Source: a virus
Virus record (IMG/VR): IMGVR_UViG_3300046167_000317
Location: 1 to 61,626 of that record
Length of the DNA: 61,626 bases
Strand: one strand, 5' to 3'
Part shown: positions 33,901 to 44,000 of the stretch, piece after piece
Layout of the letters: each line of letters starts with the position of its first letter
How positions within the stretch are numbered: position 1 is the stretch's first letter
Notes under the pieces: generated by a model
The model's database searches: none
The model's input: the letters and a program-made list of their open reading frames with translations, nothing else
Told to the model about the DNA's origin: nothing
Position numbers and translations under genes: made by a program

Positions 33901-36536
33901 ACTCTGATATATATATAGTAGATCAATCTATAGGTAGATCCACGTATAGAGGGGCTGAGTCTCCTAAATTTGTAAATCCACTTGAGGGGTTTACTTGTAA
34001 TGATCGAAATGCACAATGGAATTATAGATACGGCTGTACAGTTACTCTTACAAAGCCATTAAATGAACCTTTAATGCCGTCAGCGGGAGATTGGGCTCAT
34101 CTTCAAGAGGTTTTGCCTAGCATACAAGTGGTTGAAGCAATAACCAGCGATAATAACAAGCTTTTATCTTCTTCAAACCCAGCTATATTTGAAACGGAAC
34201 CTAAAGAAGCTGTTGATTTAAACTTGTTTTATGAGGCAAGCAACGCTATTCCAATAGCAAACTATAATACACCAAACCAGTTAATAAATTGGTTTAACTG
34301 TTATTCTTATGGAAATGGGGTTGAATCAAACAGAATTAGAGATGACTATAACGCTGTTACTATAGATAAAGGACCTAAAGTGTCTACTGTATTGGATGAG
34401 CCATATGCAGCTGAACGGAGAGGTAGTGGATTTATATTTTCACAAATATACAACTCTACATCTGGAATAAATAGATTAAACCAGTTTATACAAGCAGAGC
34501 CAATTACTAAAGACCTTAATCCTATATATGGAACAATACAGAAGCTACACGCTAGAGATACTGATTTAATATCTTTATGTGAAGACAAGTGCTTGCGCGT
34601 ATTAGCTAATAAGGACGCTTTATTCAACGCGGATGGTAATTCTAATGTAACATCTAATCAAGCGGTGTTAGGTCAAGCTGTGCCTTACGCAGGGGAGTTT
34701 GGTATATCTAAAAACCCAGAATCTTTTGCGTCTTATGGCTTTAGAGTATACTTTACTGATAAGAACAGAGGAGCCGTAATAAGATTATCCAGAGACGGAA
34801 TTACTAATATTGCTGATAAAGGTATGTCAAGTTTCTTTGCGGACAACTTAAGAACATCTACTACTGCTGTAGGCAGCTATGACGATGATAAGGATATATA
34901 CAACCTTACATTGAATAATTTATCTAACTATTGGCAGAAAAGGTTAAGCCTTGACGCTAATTACCAACTAGACCCAGACTGCGAAGATGCTCCCAATAGC
35001 TTAGTACCTAGCACAACGGTATCGTTTAAAGAAAGCGTTGATGGTTGGACAAGCAGAAAAAGCTTTATACAAGAATCAGGTGTAACTTTAAATAACATAT
35101 ATTATACATTTAAAAACGGTCGCGTGTGGGCGCACGGGTTCAATACTCTTTATAATAATTTTTACGGCGTTCAATATGATAGTTCATTTAATGTTTTAAT
35201 AAATGAAATGCCACAGGTAGTAAAAGGCTTTAGTACTTTAAATTATACAGGTACAACCTCTAGAGTACTTGAGTACGAAGGGCCAAATGAAAAATGGTAT
35301 TCTATAGCAGAAGTTAATGCTAATCAAATAATACCTATAGCAGAACAAATAAAAACCCACGGCTGGTACACAAGCTTTATTAGAACAGATCTTGAAGCAG
35401 GCGAGGTTAAAGAGTTTCAAAAGAAAGAAGGCAAATATTTTAATTATATAAAAGGAACCTTAATTGGTTGTGAGCCAAAAGGAAATGGAATAGGGCCTTG
35501 TTTAGACTGCGGGGATGATACGCCTCAAGACTATTTATTGACTGTTACGATAGATGAAACTTGTAGTAGCTCTGGAACAGTAACTCCAGATACATTATTT
35601 ACTGGTTGGTACAATTGGAATTATAAAGGAGCCGTCGACGGCAATATAGTAAATGAGATAACCGCACAAAATGCAAAGTGTATTATAGATAATTTTTATA
35701 CACTTCCTAGCGGGAGTTCCGTTACTTATTCAGCAGTAACTGTTGATAATGAAGATTTTATGTATGTTTTTGCAGACGGAATCAACCCAGGTACACAAAT
35801 ATATGACAATAATACTTTAGAACCTTTAGCTAGATCAGGTACTTATTTATATATAAAAAATCCTCCCGGAGCTATTCCTAATCACCCAGCCCTTGATCCA
35901 AATAACCCGGCTGATGTTCCAGGCTCATATTTTATAGTGATATGGGGTAATGACGGGATTATAACCTCCGTTACACAGTATAACACACTCTCAGCCTGTC
36001 TTCCAGAGCCTGATGTAACAGGCGTAATGACGTTGCAGTCAGTTTTTGCTGATTTAGGTGACCCTCCGGTCCCACCCGGTGATTGGAATCTATACCTTAC
36101 TTTTGACACAGACACTGAAGCTCCCATTGCCACTAGACTAGCTAATTTAGTGTGTTTATATAAAAATAGAAACGCAGAGGTTAGTGCAGTACTAGCAAGC
36201 CCCACCGGAGATCTTGGAGGGTTTGGAGGATCAACAATGTACTTTGGTTTGTTTTCAAATCAAAATCCACACGGGAACCAAGTAGGCATAGGTACTAGAT
36301 TATACCACAAACCGTCGAGTACAGCAGATTATGAACCTTGGTCTAGGAATTTTCGTTATTTAGCTATTCATGACGCCTCTAACAACCTTGCCCCTTCTGC
36401 TGGTTTTTATAATCTTCAACCTCCGCAATCTGGAACGGTATCAGATGATATTAAAATTTTAGAAATAGATGAAAATGGATATGTAATAAGCATAACCCAA
36501 TGGAATACCTTAACTGATTGCCCAACCCCTCCTTAA
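30951..36536 (+). CDS. Large tail/stabilisation protein (1861 aa)
   Basis: The N-terminus VFQAGRMNKDLDERLVPNGE, then YRDALNLDLANSDASDVGAM, is the signature of a large structural protein common in marine podoviruses, often called stabilisation protein or tail tube-type protein. The body is beta-rich and probably contains several propeller- or fibronectin-like modules. The last about 340 residues are two related modules ending SVTQYNTLSAC (near 1670) and VISITQWNTLTDC (near 1850). It probably forms part of the tail or its surface. Confidence 0.7.
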   Translation: MAEFVHVFQAGRMNKDLDERLVPNGEYRDALNLDLANSDASDVGAMQNIAGTIELRDKVGTGATWTGGYIDAMTNPVCIGSYRDDINERIYWFIASDGISAIAEYDQTKNEVSPVLVDTAGILNFSSDYLITGINILDKFLFWTDDQTEPKKINIEKFKTGSTNFVTQTKIPKWDAEQNNYNVNLSGQPDFVETDITVIKLSPLDAPTFNAANSKFGNNVIGTGTTPATTRFNNEDLYNFTYVPDTISFPTRYASYPTYGEYLEQIESGGNYLDSSFNDPVNNPNYDATYGWNGLITFVTDQLVTVWDTEDNDILVLEGEFNNEFGQVENYALQIKITQINNTEITGQIQAISTDIIRSIDAEGVSTPLQWEVTLQEKDPMFEYVFPRFAYRWKYIDGEYSCFSPFSEVAFIGDEFEYVSSDGYNIGMTNNIRKLAIESLQWGSEEVDELDILYKESNSTAVYVVDTLKLKDYTPYTLTPLPTSYNVKTELITKLVESNQILRPWDNVPRKAKAQEIIGNRIVYGNYLQNYTLNNTIKLGLTLFSNIHPGTLPSEIDPATGIGTPNPNIRMPYKSLKSIRTYQLGVLFKDQYGRETPIFTSEEAGLQIDANEASSITQLQATPISPPPFPEATHYKFFIKETANEYYNLALDRFYLAEDGNVWLSFPSSERNKVDEETYLILKKQHDNDVAVTSENRYKILSIANEAPDFISRFDAFVASSSVTLLNEIEPGFLQIKFTGPNNETNSSFRENLNSSAKIVIKYLGQSTQKYDLQSAEISGSGGTTYTLRFEAALGAEVPVIADGTSNVIIEIYQEETKNLPEFEGRFFAKINRNFGFDTNIISSFKALAPQYAVKDEIDFTKALQPLTSGAGGVDGYYYGDEGSNHVKGDLSGVTGCNGNASARYLKGVNGWGGQGISAYANDGYQPPTNGSNVFGFQYLNAPINSRIDDMVGVSAAMWGTRSPLSGYIAPGAQIRFKFKNGSYSDIYIVDQSIGRSTYRGAESPKFVNPLEGFTCNDRNAQWNYRYGCTVTLTKPLNEPLMPSAGDWAHLQEVLPSIQVVEAITSDNNKLLSSSNPAIFETEPKEAVDLNLFYEASNAIPIANYNTPNQLINWFNCYSYGNGVESNRIRDDYNAVTIDKGPKVSTVLDEPYAAERRGSGFIFSQIYNSTSGINRLNQFIQAEPITKDLNPIYGTIQKLHARDTDLISLCEDKCLRVLANKDALFNADGNSNVTSNQAVLGQAVPYAGEFGISKNPESFASYGFRVYFTDKNRGAVIRLSRDGITNIADKGMSSFFADNLRTSTTAVGSYDDDKDIYNLTLNNLSNYWQKRLSLDANYQLDPDCEDAPNSLVPSTTVSFKESVDGWTSRKSFIQESGVTLNNIYYTFKNGRVWAHGFNTLYNNFYGVQYDSSFNVLINEMPQVVKGFSTLNYTGTTSRVLEYEGPNEKWYSIAEVNANQIIPIAEQIKTHGWYTSFIRTDLEAGEVKEFQKKEGKYFNYIKGTLIGCEPKGNGIGPCLDCGDDTPQDYLLTVTIDETCSSSGTVTPDTLFTGWYNWNYKGAVDGNIVNEITAQNAKCIIDNFYTLPSGSSVTYSAVTVDNEDFMYVFADGINPGTQIYDNNTLEPLARSGTYLYIKNPPGAIPNHPALDPNNPADVPGSYFIVIWGNDGIITSVTQYNTLSACLPEPDVTGVMTLQSVFADLGDPPVPPGDWNLYLTFDTDTEAPIATRLANLVCLYKNRNAEVSAVLASPTGDLGGFGGSTMYFGLFSNQNPHGNQVGIGTRLYHKPSSTADYEPWSRNFRYLAIHDASNNLAPSAGFYNLQPPQSGTVSDDIKILEIDENGYVISITQWNTLTDCPTPP

Positions 36537-36552
36537 AATAAAATAATATATT

Positions 36553-38622
36553 ATGCCATCAATAAATAATTACACTTTTACTAATGTCCAGTTTACTATA
36601 CCAGAGGGTGATAACGTTTCAGCGTTATACCCCACGGCTGAAATAACAATTGTGCCAAATGAAGGTTATACAGCAGTTGCTACAGATTTTTTAATAGACC
36701 CTAGCTTTTCTGATAATGCTGTGCAAAATGTATTTTTCACTCAAATCGGATTAAATGTCCAATGCAATGTAATCTTTAATGCAAACTTTGTGATGCCATC
36801 AGGCAACTACACAATACCCTTATGTATTATAGGGCAATCAGAAGTAGCTTCAATTACTATAGGTGGAACATTTATTGCTAATATTGGGGCTAATATCTCA
36901 GGAGGTGTAAGCGAAAGCACACCTTATACAAATTCTGGAAACGCAGGAGAGGAGCAGCTGCTTTTTACTAGAAATTATAATGCTAACTCTGGCTATTATT
37001 TAGAGTCAACTGGGCTGCAGGTTGTTGTAGGTAATCAATCGCATTATTCAATAGGAACGACAACCAACTATGACCCAGACGGTAATTTAACAGGCTTAGG
37101 GTATACCGTTAATTACATATACCCTACTCAAAGTGTTGCTGACAATGTGTTAAGAATTAATCAACTTTCAGCAAAAGAAATATATACTAACCCCAGCCCT
37201 GTAGTTACTGGTTATGGCCCAATAAGGACTGTTATACCGGCTGGAGGTTCTGAAATTGTTAATTGGAAAATTATTGGTCAACCGGGAGCTGAGTTTTCTG
37301 TTGTAATGACAGATACCTCTGGTAATACTTGGAATTTAGTAACTAATGGGGTTATTAGAGAGTGCTGCGGAGATTATTATGTACAAATATCAATTCCTGA
37401 TATAATTGGCTCTTGCAATGGACCTTGCAGCGAAGAGTATACTATTACTTTATCGGGTGATTTAGCAAGCCCTTTTGAGCAAAATAATCCTATAGTTCTT
37501 TATCAAACCGGCTTTTCTCCAAGAATAGAATTTACAGGCACATCAACAAACGGTATAACTGGCTATACTCCTGTAATAACAGAGAGAAGCGCATATACTA
37601 GACTAGCGGGAGGATCTAATTTAATAACTATTGATTGGGATATATCAACACCTAATGGTTTATTGCAATACCCTAATACTGTAGATACAACTATTATCAC
37701 GAGCATGAATTCAGTATTACAGACTTATAATACTTCTGTAGTTACAAATAACACTTCTTTAGATTTAAACACTACCACTGGCCTTACTGTAGGAGATAAA
37801 TTTAATTTACCAACAACCGCTTTTGAAAAAACAGAGGATAGTGGCTTTGCTCCTTTCCAATACGAGGTAACTGCCATTAATTCTGCTACAAATATAACTA
37901 TTTCCCCGGCTATATCCATGATAGCAAACAACGAAATAGTATTTTGGAGAAATAATGGTAACGTATCTAATATTAATAATATATCATACACCCCTACTAC
38001 GGACTCTTCTGGTAAATTAACATTAACATTTGACGTTACCGGATACGGAAATACAGATTCAACTTTTATAGTTGATTTAGACACTATATTTAACTTTGTT
38101 CCAAATTTAGCCTGCGGATCAGCTGCTATTAGTGGAGGAGAAGGCGTAACAGACTATTCTTTAGGCTTAGATCCAGCGGGAGGGACTATAGCGTTCCTAG
38201 TTAATGGTCAAGGTTTGCCTGATAAGTTTGAAATATTCCACGGCTTACCTTTTGATAATGATAAAAAAGCAACCTCTGGTATGGTGGCATCTGAAAACTT
38301 TGGTCCATTTGAAAATGATTTTGGTACATCTCCATTAAATGCAATACCAACTTCGTCGCAGCTAAACGCAAATCAATTTATAGGCTCTAACAAAGGAACA
38401 ATTCCAAATAGGACTACAGAGTTTAACTCAGACACAGGGTTTACTATACCAAGCATGACTGTAGGTGGAACAACTTATCAACAGGTTGTTTGGTGGCAAT
38501 ATACAGCAGCCGATTATACTAGTAACCCAAATGCAACAATAAGAATAACAGGCCCTTCTGGAACAGGATGGGACATCCTAAGGCTATGCTGCCTAGACCC
38601 GTCTGATCCTAATTGTACTTAA
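36553..38622 (+). CDS. Structural adhesin-like protein (689 aa)
   Basis: The protein consists of beta-sandwich-like Thr/Asn/Val-rich modules. Cys-rich stretches occur at VIRECCGDYYVQISIPDIIG and the C-terminal LRLCCLDPSDPNC. The final about 150 residues (LDPAGGTIAFLVNGQGLPDK, GSNKGTIPNRTTEF, QQVVWWQYTAADYTSNP) are a paralogue of the protein at 19145-19672. It is likely displayed on the virion and may bind carbohydrate or receptor. Confidence 0.6.
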   Translation: MPSINNYTFTNVQFTIPEGDNVSALYPTAEITIVPNEGYTAVATDFLIDPSFSDNAVQNVFFTQIGLNVQCNVIFNANFVMPSGNYTIPLCIIGQSEVASITIGGTFIANIGANISGGVSESTPYTNSGNAGEEQLLFTRNYNANSGYYLESTGLQVVVGNQSHYSIGTTTNYDPDGNLTGLGYTVNYIYPTQSVADNVLRINQLSAKEIYTNPSPVVTGYGPIRTVIPAGGSEIVNWKIIGQPGAEFSVVMTDTSGNTWNLVTNGVIRECCGDYYVQISIPDIIGSCNGPCSEEYTITLSGDLASPFEQNNPIVLYQTGFSPRIEFTGTSTNGITGYTPVITERSAYTRLAGGSNLITIDWDISTPNGLLQYPNTVDTTIITSMNSVLQTYNTSVVTNNTSLDLNTTTGLTVGDKFNLPTTAFEKTEDSGFAPFQYEVTAINSATNITISPAISMIANNEIVFWRNNGNVSNINNISYTPTTDSSGKLTLTFDVTGYGNTDSTFIVDLDTIFNFVPNLACGSAAISGGEGVTDYSLGLDPAGGTIAFLVNGQGLPDKFEIFHGLPFDNDKKATSGMVASENFGPFENDFGTSPLNAIPTSSQLNANQFIGSNKGTIPNRTTEFNSDTGFTIPSMTVGGTTYQQVVWWQYTAADYTSNPNATIRITGPSGTGWDILRLCCLDPSDPNCT

Positions 38623-38632
38623 AAATAAAAAT

Positions 38633-38971
38633 ATGGCAAATATAACTTTAACATTTTCAAACCCCTTACCCGAAGGAATTCAAGTAGGAGACATCGCTTG
38701 GTATTTAGACGTTGATGCTGAACCCGCTCCTGCGGAAATTGAAATGGGGCCAATACTTTCAATAACTAATAATCCAGTTTCTATAGTTGTAGACGCAGCA
38801 GTGGGAGTTCCTTCGCCTTCACAGAGTGATTTTATTTTCTACGCTGAAAATCCTATTGGATATTTAGGACAACTCAAAGGTTACTATGCTGAGGCTCAAT
38901 TTAGAAATAGCTCAACAAGTTATGCGGAGTTGTTTTCTGTAGGTTCAGAAATATTTGAGAGTAGCAAATAA
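38633..38971 (+). CDS. Small structural-region protein (112 aa)
   Basis: The protein is beta-rich and acidic: NITLTFSNPLPEGIQVGDIA, WYLDVDAEPAPAEIEMGPIL, SIVVDAAVGVPSPSQSDFIF. It resembles small cement- or decoration-like proteins by composition only. No family recognised. An AT-rich stretch with TAATAATAATATATAA follows its stop. Confidence 0.6.
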   Translation: MANITLTFSNPLPEGIQVGDIAWYLDVDAEPAPAEIEMGPILSITNNPVSIVVDAAVGVPSPSQSDFIFYAENPIGYLGQLKGYYAEAQFRNSSTSYAELFSVGSEIFESSK

Positions 38972-39002
38972 CATGTAATAATAATATATAAAACTTAATA
39001 CA

Positions 39003-39632
39003 ATGGTAGGTCAAGTAGTCGGCGGATTAACTAGTATAGCTAGTGGTATAATCGGCAGTAGAAAAAGAAAAAGAGAGGCTAGAGCAGCGGCCGCAGAGTT
39101 AGCTAAGCGGAAAAGTCAATACGAAATGCTAGATACATCTAATGTGTATCAAAACATGCAAAATACCATGGAAGACTTAACGGTTAACCAGCAAGCTGCG
39201 CAATTTCAAGCAGAGCAGGAACAACAGGGGCTTTCTAATATAATGGGTCAAATGCAAGGAGCAGCTGGTGGATCTGGTATTGCGGCGTTAGCTCAATCAT
39301 TAGCAGGGCAACAATCTCAAAATTTAAGACGCGCATCAGCAGATATTGGTAGACAAGAACAAGCTAACCAAATGGCTGAAAGGCAACAAGCCGGGAACTT
39401 ACAGCTTTATGAAAGAAAGGGAGAATTAATATCAAGAGACGCGGAAAGAGATAAAGTATCAACCTTAATGGGTATGGCTCAACAAAGATCAGCAGCTGCA
39501 AATCAGGCAAGACAAGACGCTACAAATGCTATTGTTGGCGGAATAGGCGGTGTTGTAGGTGGAGCTGCGGGTATAATTGGCGGATTACCAAGTATGGCCG
39601 GTTCTCCTGTCGGTGATATATTAAATTCTTAA
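39003..39632 (+). CDS. Internal virion protein, T7 gp14-like (209 aa)
   Basis: The protein is Ala/Gln-rich and helical: VGQVVGGLTSIASGIIGSRK, a long polar helix (QQAAQFQAEQEQQGLSNIMG), and a Gly/Ala-rich C-terminal membrane-like segment (NAIVGGIGGVVGGAAGIIGG). Size, composition and position before two larger internal proteins match the ejection-channel proteins of T7-like podoviruses, which leave the head to span the cell envelope. Confidence 0.65.
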   Translation: MVGQVVGGLTSIASGIIGSRKRKREARAAAAELAKRKSQYEMLDTSNVYQNMQNTMEDLTVNQQAAQFQAEQEQQGLSNIMGQMQGAAGGSGIAALAQSLAGQQSQNLRRASADIGRQEQANQMAERQQAGNLQLYERKGELISRDAERDKVSTLMGMAQQRSAAANQARQDATNAIVGGIGGVVGGAAGIIGGLPSMAGSPVGDILNS

Positions 39633-39645
39633 TAAAATATAAATT

Positions 39646-41076
39646 ATGAATCAACAATTAGTAAAAGGAGCAGCTCAAGTAGCCGCTAGCAAAAGATCCA
39701 CATGGAACCAAGCTTTCCAAAAGAATCTTAATGCTTCATTGGCAGTAGCGGCTAAAAGATCTATGCAGCGCAAGGCTGAAAAAGCTAGAGCTAACGCAAA
39801 AACAGCTTCTTATATAAATAGCTTAAATTCAAATGTAGATACTACTAGCCTAACTGCTTCACAGCAAAGCGCTGTTTCAAATTATCTTACCGAGCAGAAA
39901 ATGACTTATGCTAATGCTGCAAAAAGAATAGCAAAACTAGAGCCTACTCACCCTGCATACATGCGTCTTAGAGACGAGATGAACGGAGTTCAAATGAACT
40001 TTACAAATTTAGCTAATTCGTTAAATCAATACAAAGAAGACAAGATTAATTATCTAAAAGACTTTGATAATAGTTTGTTATCTGCTGGTAATGAAACAGG
40101 CGCATTTGTTGAGGCTTCTAAAATATATACTGATGAAGGATTTATTGGTATTGGACAAGGAGGCTCCTTAAACTTTTACGATGAAAATAAAGGAGAATAT
40201 CGAAAATACAATGAAATAACTAAACCTTTTTTGAAAGACACTGCGGCAGGTAATTCTATACTACAAATGAACGAGCAAGTTTATAACTCAGGTAAAGAAT
40301 TAACAGGCACTAGACGTAATATGGTTCGGCAAAGATTAAATAATATGATAAGTGCCGGCGGCCGGGACACTTTATTGTCTTTAGCTTCTGATGATTTTGT
40401 TATTGAAGGAGGATTAGGATTGCAAGATCCTTCTTTGTTCGATAAAGAAAACGAAGCTCTATTAAAACAAGCCGTGCTAGATGGTTATATGAGTGTATTA
40501 GAAGACTCTGCAGCACAAGGAGCTATTGACAATAGACCCAAAGTTTCTGGAGGTGGGAGTGGAGATAGAGGTAGAAAAACCTTAGACGAAGAAATCCCAG
40601 TTGTTGAAGACGCATTTGAATTTTCGCAAGTGTATAGCACAAATGTTGAACCAGGATTAAGGGAGGATAAAACTTTATTACTAGTTCAAGAATTGAACGC
40701 AATAGACCCTACTAAATCAGGTAATTACATAAGTAGAGGTACGTTGTACGACATGTACCTTCGAGATTTTAAAGGAGATGACTACGAATTAGATGATGAC
40801 GAAGAAACTCGAGCTAACTTTATAAATGATTACGGAGACTCTCAGATTTACATATTCAATGAAGACGATCCAAGCCAGCCAATGCCAGTGCTAATAAATA
40901 CAGATAATCCCCAAGATCTTTACGAGTTTTATCTAAAAAATTCTAATCTTACCACCAAGGCTCAAAATTATCACATAGGACAATACGAAGGCTACATAGC
41001 AAATTCTGAAAAACCAAAAGAAAACAATACCACTTCTTCTACAGGAGGAGGAATAGATACTTCAAAATATAATTAA
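39646..41076 (+). CDS. Internal virion protein (476 aa)
   Basis: A helical protein starting NQQLVKGAAQVAASKRSTWN. It has basic helices in the first 100 residues (SMQRKAEKARANAKTASYIN) and a large acidic middle part, and it ends Ser/Thr/Gly-rich. It is encoded between the gp14-like protein and the giant protein, the position of T7 gp15, with which it may form the ejection complex. No enzyme motif seen. Confidence 0.6.
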   Translation: MNQQLVKGAAQVAASKRSTWNQAFQKNLNASLAVAAKRSMQRKAEKARANAKTASYINSLNSNVDTTSLTASQQSAVSNYLTEQKMTYANAAKRIAKLEPTHPAYMRLRDEMNGVQMNFTNLANSLNQYKEDKINYLKDFDNSLLSAGNETGAFVEASKIYTDEGFIGIGQGGSLNFYDENKGEYRKYNEITKPFLKDTAAGNSILQMNEQVYNSGKELTGTRRNMVRQRLNNMISAGGRDTLLSLASDDFVIEGGLGLQDPSLFDKENEALLKQAVLDGYMSVLEDSAAQGAIDNRPKVSGGGSGDRGRKTLDEEIPVVEDAFEFSQVYSTNVEPGLREDKTLLLVQELNAIDPTKSGNYISRGTLYDMYLRDFKGDDYELDDDEETRANFINDYGDSQIYIFNEDDPSQPMPVLINTDNPQDLYEFYLKNSNLTTKAQNYHIGQYEGYIANSEKPKENNTTSSTGGGIDTSKYN

Positions 41077-41078
41077 AT

Positions 41079-44000
41079 ATGAACGAACAAGCTTTACAAG
41101 ACTCGTTTAAGTTATTTCAATCACAAGGTTACTCAGGTGATATAAATGCTTATAAAGAATTAATATCAACTAATGATGAGGCATTTAACGATGCCTATTC
41201 ATTATTTAGCAATAGCGGATATAAAGGCGGCGAAGGTGCTTTTAAAGGCCTTATGGGTATTAATGTAGTGGGAAAGACAAACGACTCTGCGGTTGCGGAT
41301 CCAAATGCGGAGTCAAGCCAAGAAGGTACGGGATCCAAATCGGGAGATGGTTCATTGGAATCAGCTCAAGAGGATAAAGGTTTTTTAGCGGGATTAAAAA
41401 ATTACGGCGAAATTGGCAATAAAATATTTGAACTCACAGGAGGTCCTGCTGGTTTTATAGCTGGGACTGTAGTAGATGGAGGAAAAAAAGCTGTAAAATT
41501 TTTAAGTGGGGCAATAGACAATATACAGGAGCGCGTAGTGGATGAGCCTGTAGAGGTGCCAACAGATGCAAGTTCAGAATACCTTATGGGTAGAGGATTT
41601 GCTTCTAATCCAAGCGGGTTTTTTGAAAGCGCCTATGACGGAATACCAGGAGCTGCAAATACTACCATAAATTTGTTGTATGGTAACATGAAAGACATAG
41701 AGGAAGCTTCTGCTATAATAGGAGCGGGTCTTTATTTACAGGCTAAAAAAGGTGAACTTGGTTTGTCTAGCGAGGAAAGAATAGAGGTAGCTAACTCTGT
41801 AAAAGCTGCTATTAAAGTGAAAGACTCTATAATTGATAAAAAAAATAAAGAATTATTAGAATCTGTAGGAATGAGCGGCATATCTCCTTACATATATGCT
41901 TCTAGAGAAAACCTTCAAGAAATAGAAGATAAGTTGTTAAAAAACCAAAAGCAATATGACACTGCTATATCTGAAGAAATACTAAAAGGAACAGATGCTA
42001 ATTGGGCTGAAATCGGAGGAAGAACTTTAGGTGGTGCTTTAACAAGTGCTCCTTACAGTCTTATGTCTATGAATCCATACTCTGCTGCCTATATGGGTGT
42101 TGGTATTGCTGCAGATAAATTTGTAGAAGAAATTGATGAAAACCCTGATAGAGCATTTTGGAAACTATCAGGAGCAGCTGCAACTACAGGGGGAATTGAA
42201 ATGGCTGACGCTTGGGTTTCAAGAAGGTTACTAAGAGCCAAAGGTTTTTTACCTAAAGGCAAAGGAGCTGAAAAAGCAATTGAGCAAATGAATAGGGGTA
42301 TTGGCGGAAAGCTTAAAGATATTATTGGTATTGGAGCAAAAGAAGGTCTTACAGAAGTAGGGCAGGCTATTGGGACTAAAATAAGCGATTACCTTTGGCT
42401 AGACGAATTGCCAGGTCAAGATGAAGAAGGAAATGTAACTAAAAAAGGGTTGCTCAAAACAGCATATGAAATAGTAGACGAAGGTATAATCGGAGCATTT
42501 TCAGGCGGTGGTATGGCTTCTGTTGGAGCGGCAGTTCAAGGCAATGACGCTTTGAACGAAAGAGCTAAATTTTTACTTACGCCTGAGTATATAAAAGATG
42601 ATCGTAAAAAACTTTATGACGAATATATTGGTAGGGCAGCAAAGATAAAAGAGGCTAGAGACAGCGGCAACAACAGAAGAGCTGGTGCTTTACAGGACAT
42701 TAATGACAGGCTTGGAATAAAAATTAATAAATTAGACATAACTAGTTCTTTGGTTTTAGATAATCTTACTCAAGAAGAGCTTACTGAATATGCTAGAAAT
42801 GTAGATAAAATAAATGCCCTTCTTGACGGAAAAGTAGATAACGCATTACAAAATGACGTACAAACTTTACAAGATCAAAACAATGATATATTTGACAAAG
42901 CCTTAAAAAGAAATTTTGGCGAGAATATGTCGTTTGCTCAAGCAGCGGCCGCTCAAGTTGGACTAACTACTACTGTTGTTGACAATGCAGCAGATTTTAA
43001 TAAGTTAATAAAAGATCCAAAAACAGGAAAATTCATAACTAATAAAGACGGAGTTGCCGGGGCTTTTATTGGCGGAGGGCAGCTTATAATAAATAAAGAA
43101 ATTGCTTTACAACAAGGAGATGTTACTGTAGGTAGCCATGAAGTATTACACCCTATTTTAAACGCTATGATTGGTGATATAAACCAACAAATGCCTATTG
43201 TAGAGGAATTTAAAAAGCAATTAAACTCTAGAGAAAAAAAATGGGTTGAAAATGAGTTAAAGAGAAAAGGTAAGAAAAAAGGAACCGCGGAATACTACGG
43301 GGAATATTTAACCGTTTACTCAGAAGGCTTAGTAAATAACAATATAAACTTTGACAATACAACTTTTGAAAACTTAAAACAATTTTTTACAAGATTGTAC
43401 AAAGGCAAAGGATTTGATAATATAGATTTTAAAACAGGTAGAGGAGTTTATAACTTCATGTCGGCTTACGGTAAAAGTGTGCAAGAAGGCAAATTATCTG
43501 AAGACGTTTTAAGCGCTATAGACGCAAAAAAGGTAGCAACTGTAGAAGCCGTAGATGACACTCAGTTTTCAAAAACATTATCAGACGACGTTAAGGCTAC
43601 CTTATCAGATAACATAACAGAAATAAAAAATCTTGCAAAAGAAAACGCTGAAATAGCTGCTAAGTTTAATAAAGAGCCTATTAAAGGAGCTAAACAAATA
43701 AGATTAGAAAGAGAAGTTATTGAAGGGGTAAAGCCTTTGGTTGAAAAGATTGTTACAAATCGTACAAAAGCGTTGTATGACAAAATAGCAGATGATGCTA
43801 AAAGAGGCGTTACAAGAGAACAGTTTCAAGAATCAATGCGAGCTGATATTGAAACAATGATCCTTAATGAATACGACGCCACTAAGCAAGACCTTGAAAA
43901 GTTTACGGTAAGCAGAGCGTATTTAAGAGCTAACAATTTAGCTAAACGTTTAGGAATAGAATCGGTAGAAGAAGGCGGTATCAAGCAAGATATAGACACT

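Noticed and set aside
13040-38995. Late promoter motif TAATAATATAA before the genes at 13107, 19739 and 39003
   Set aside because: The three stretches are only AT-rich with no constant upstream block, so they cannot be told from background here.
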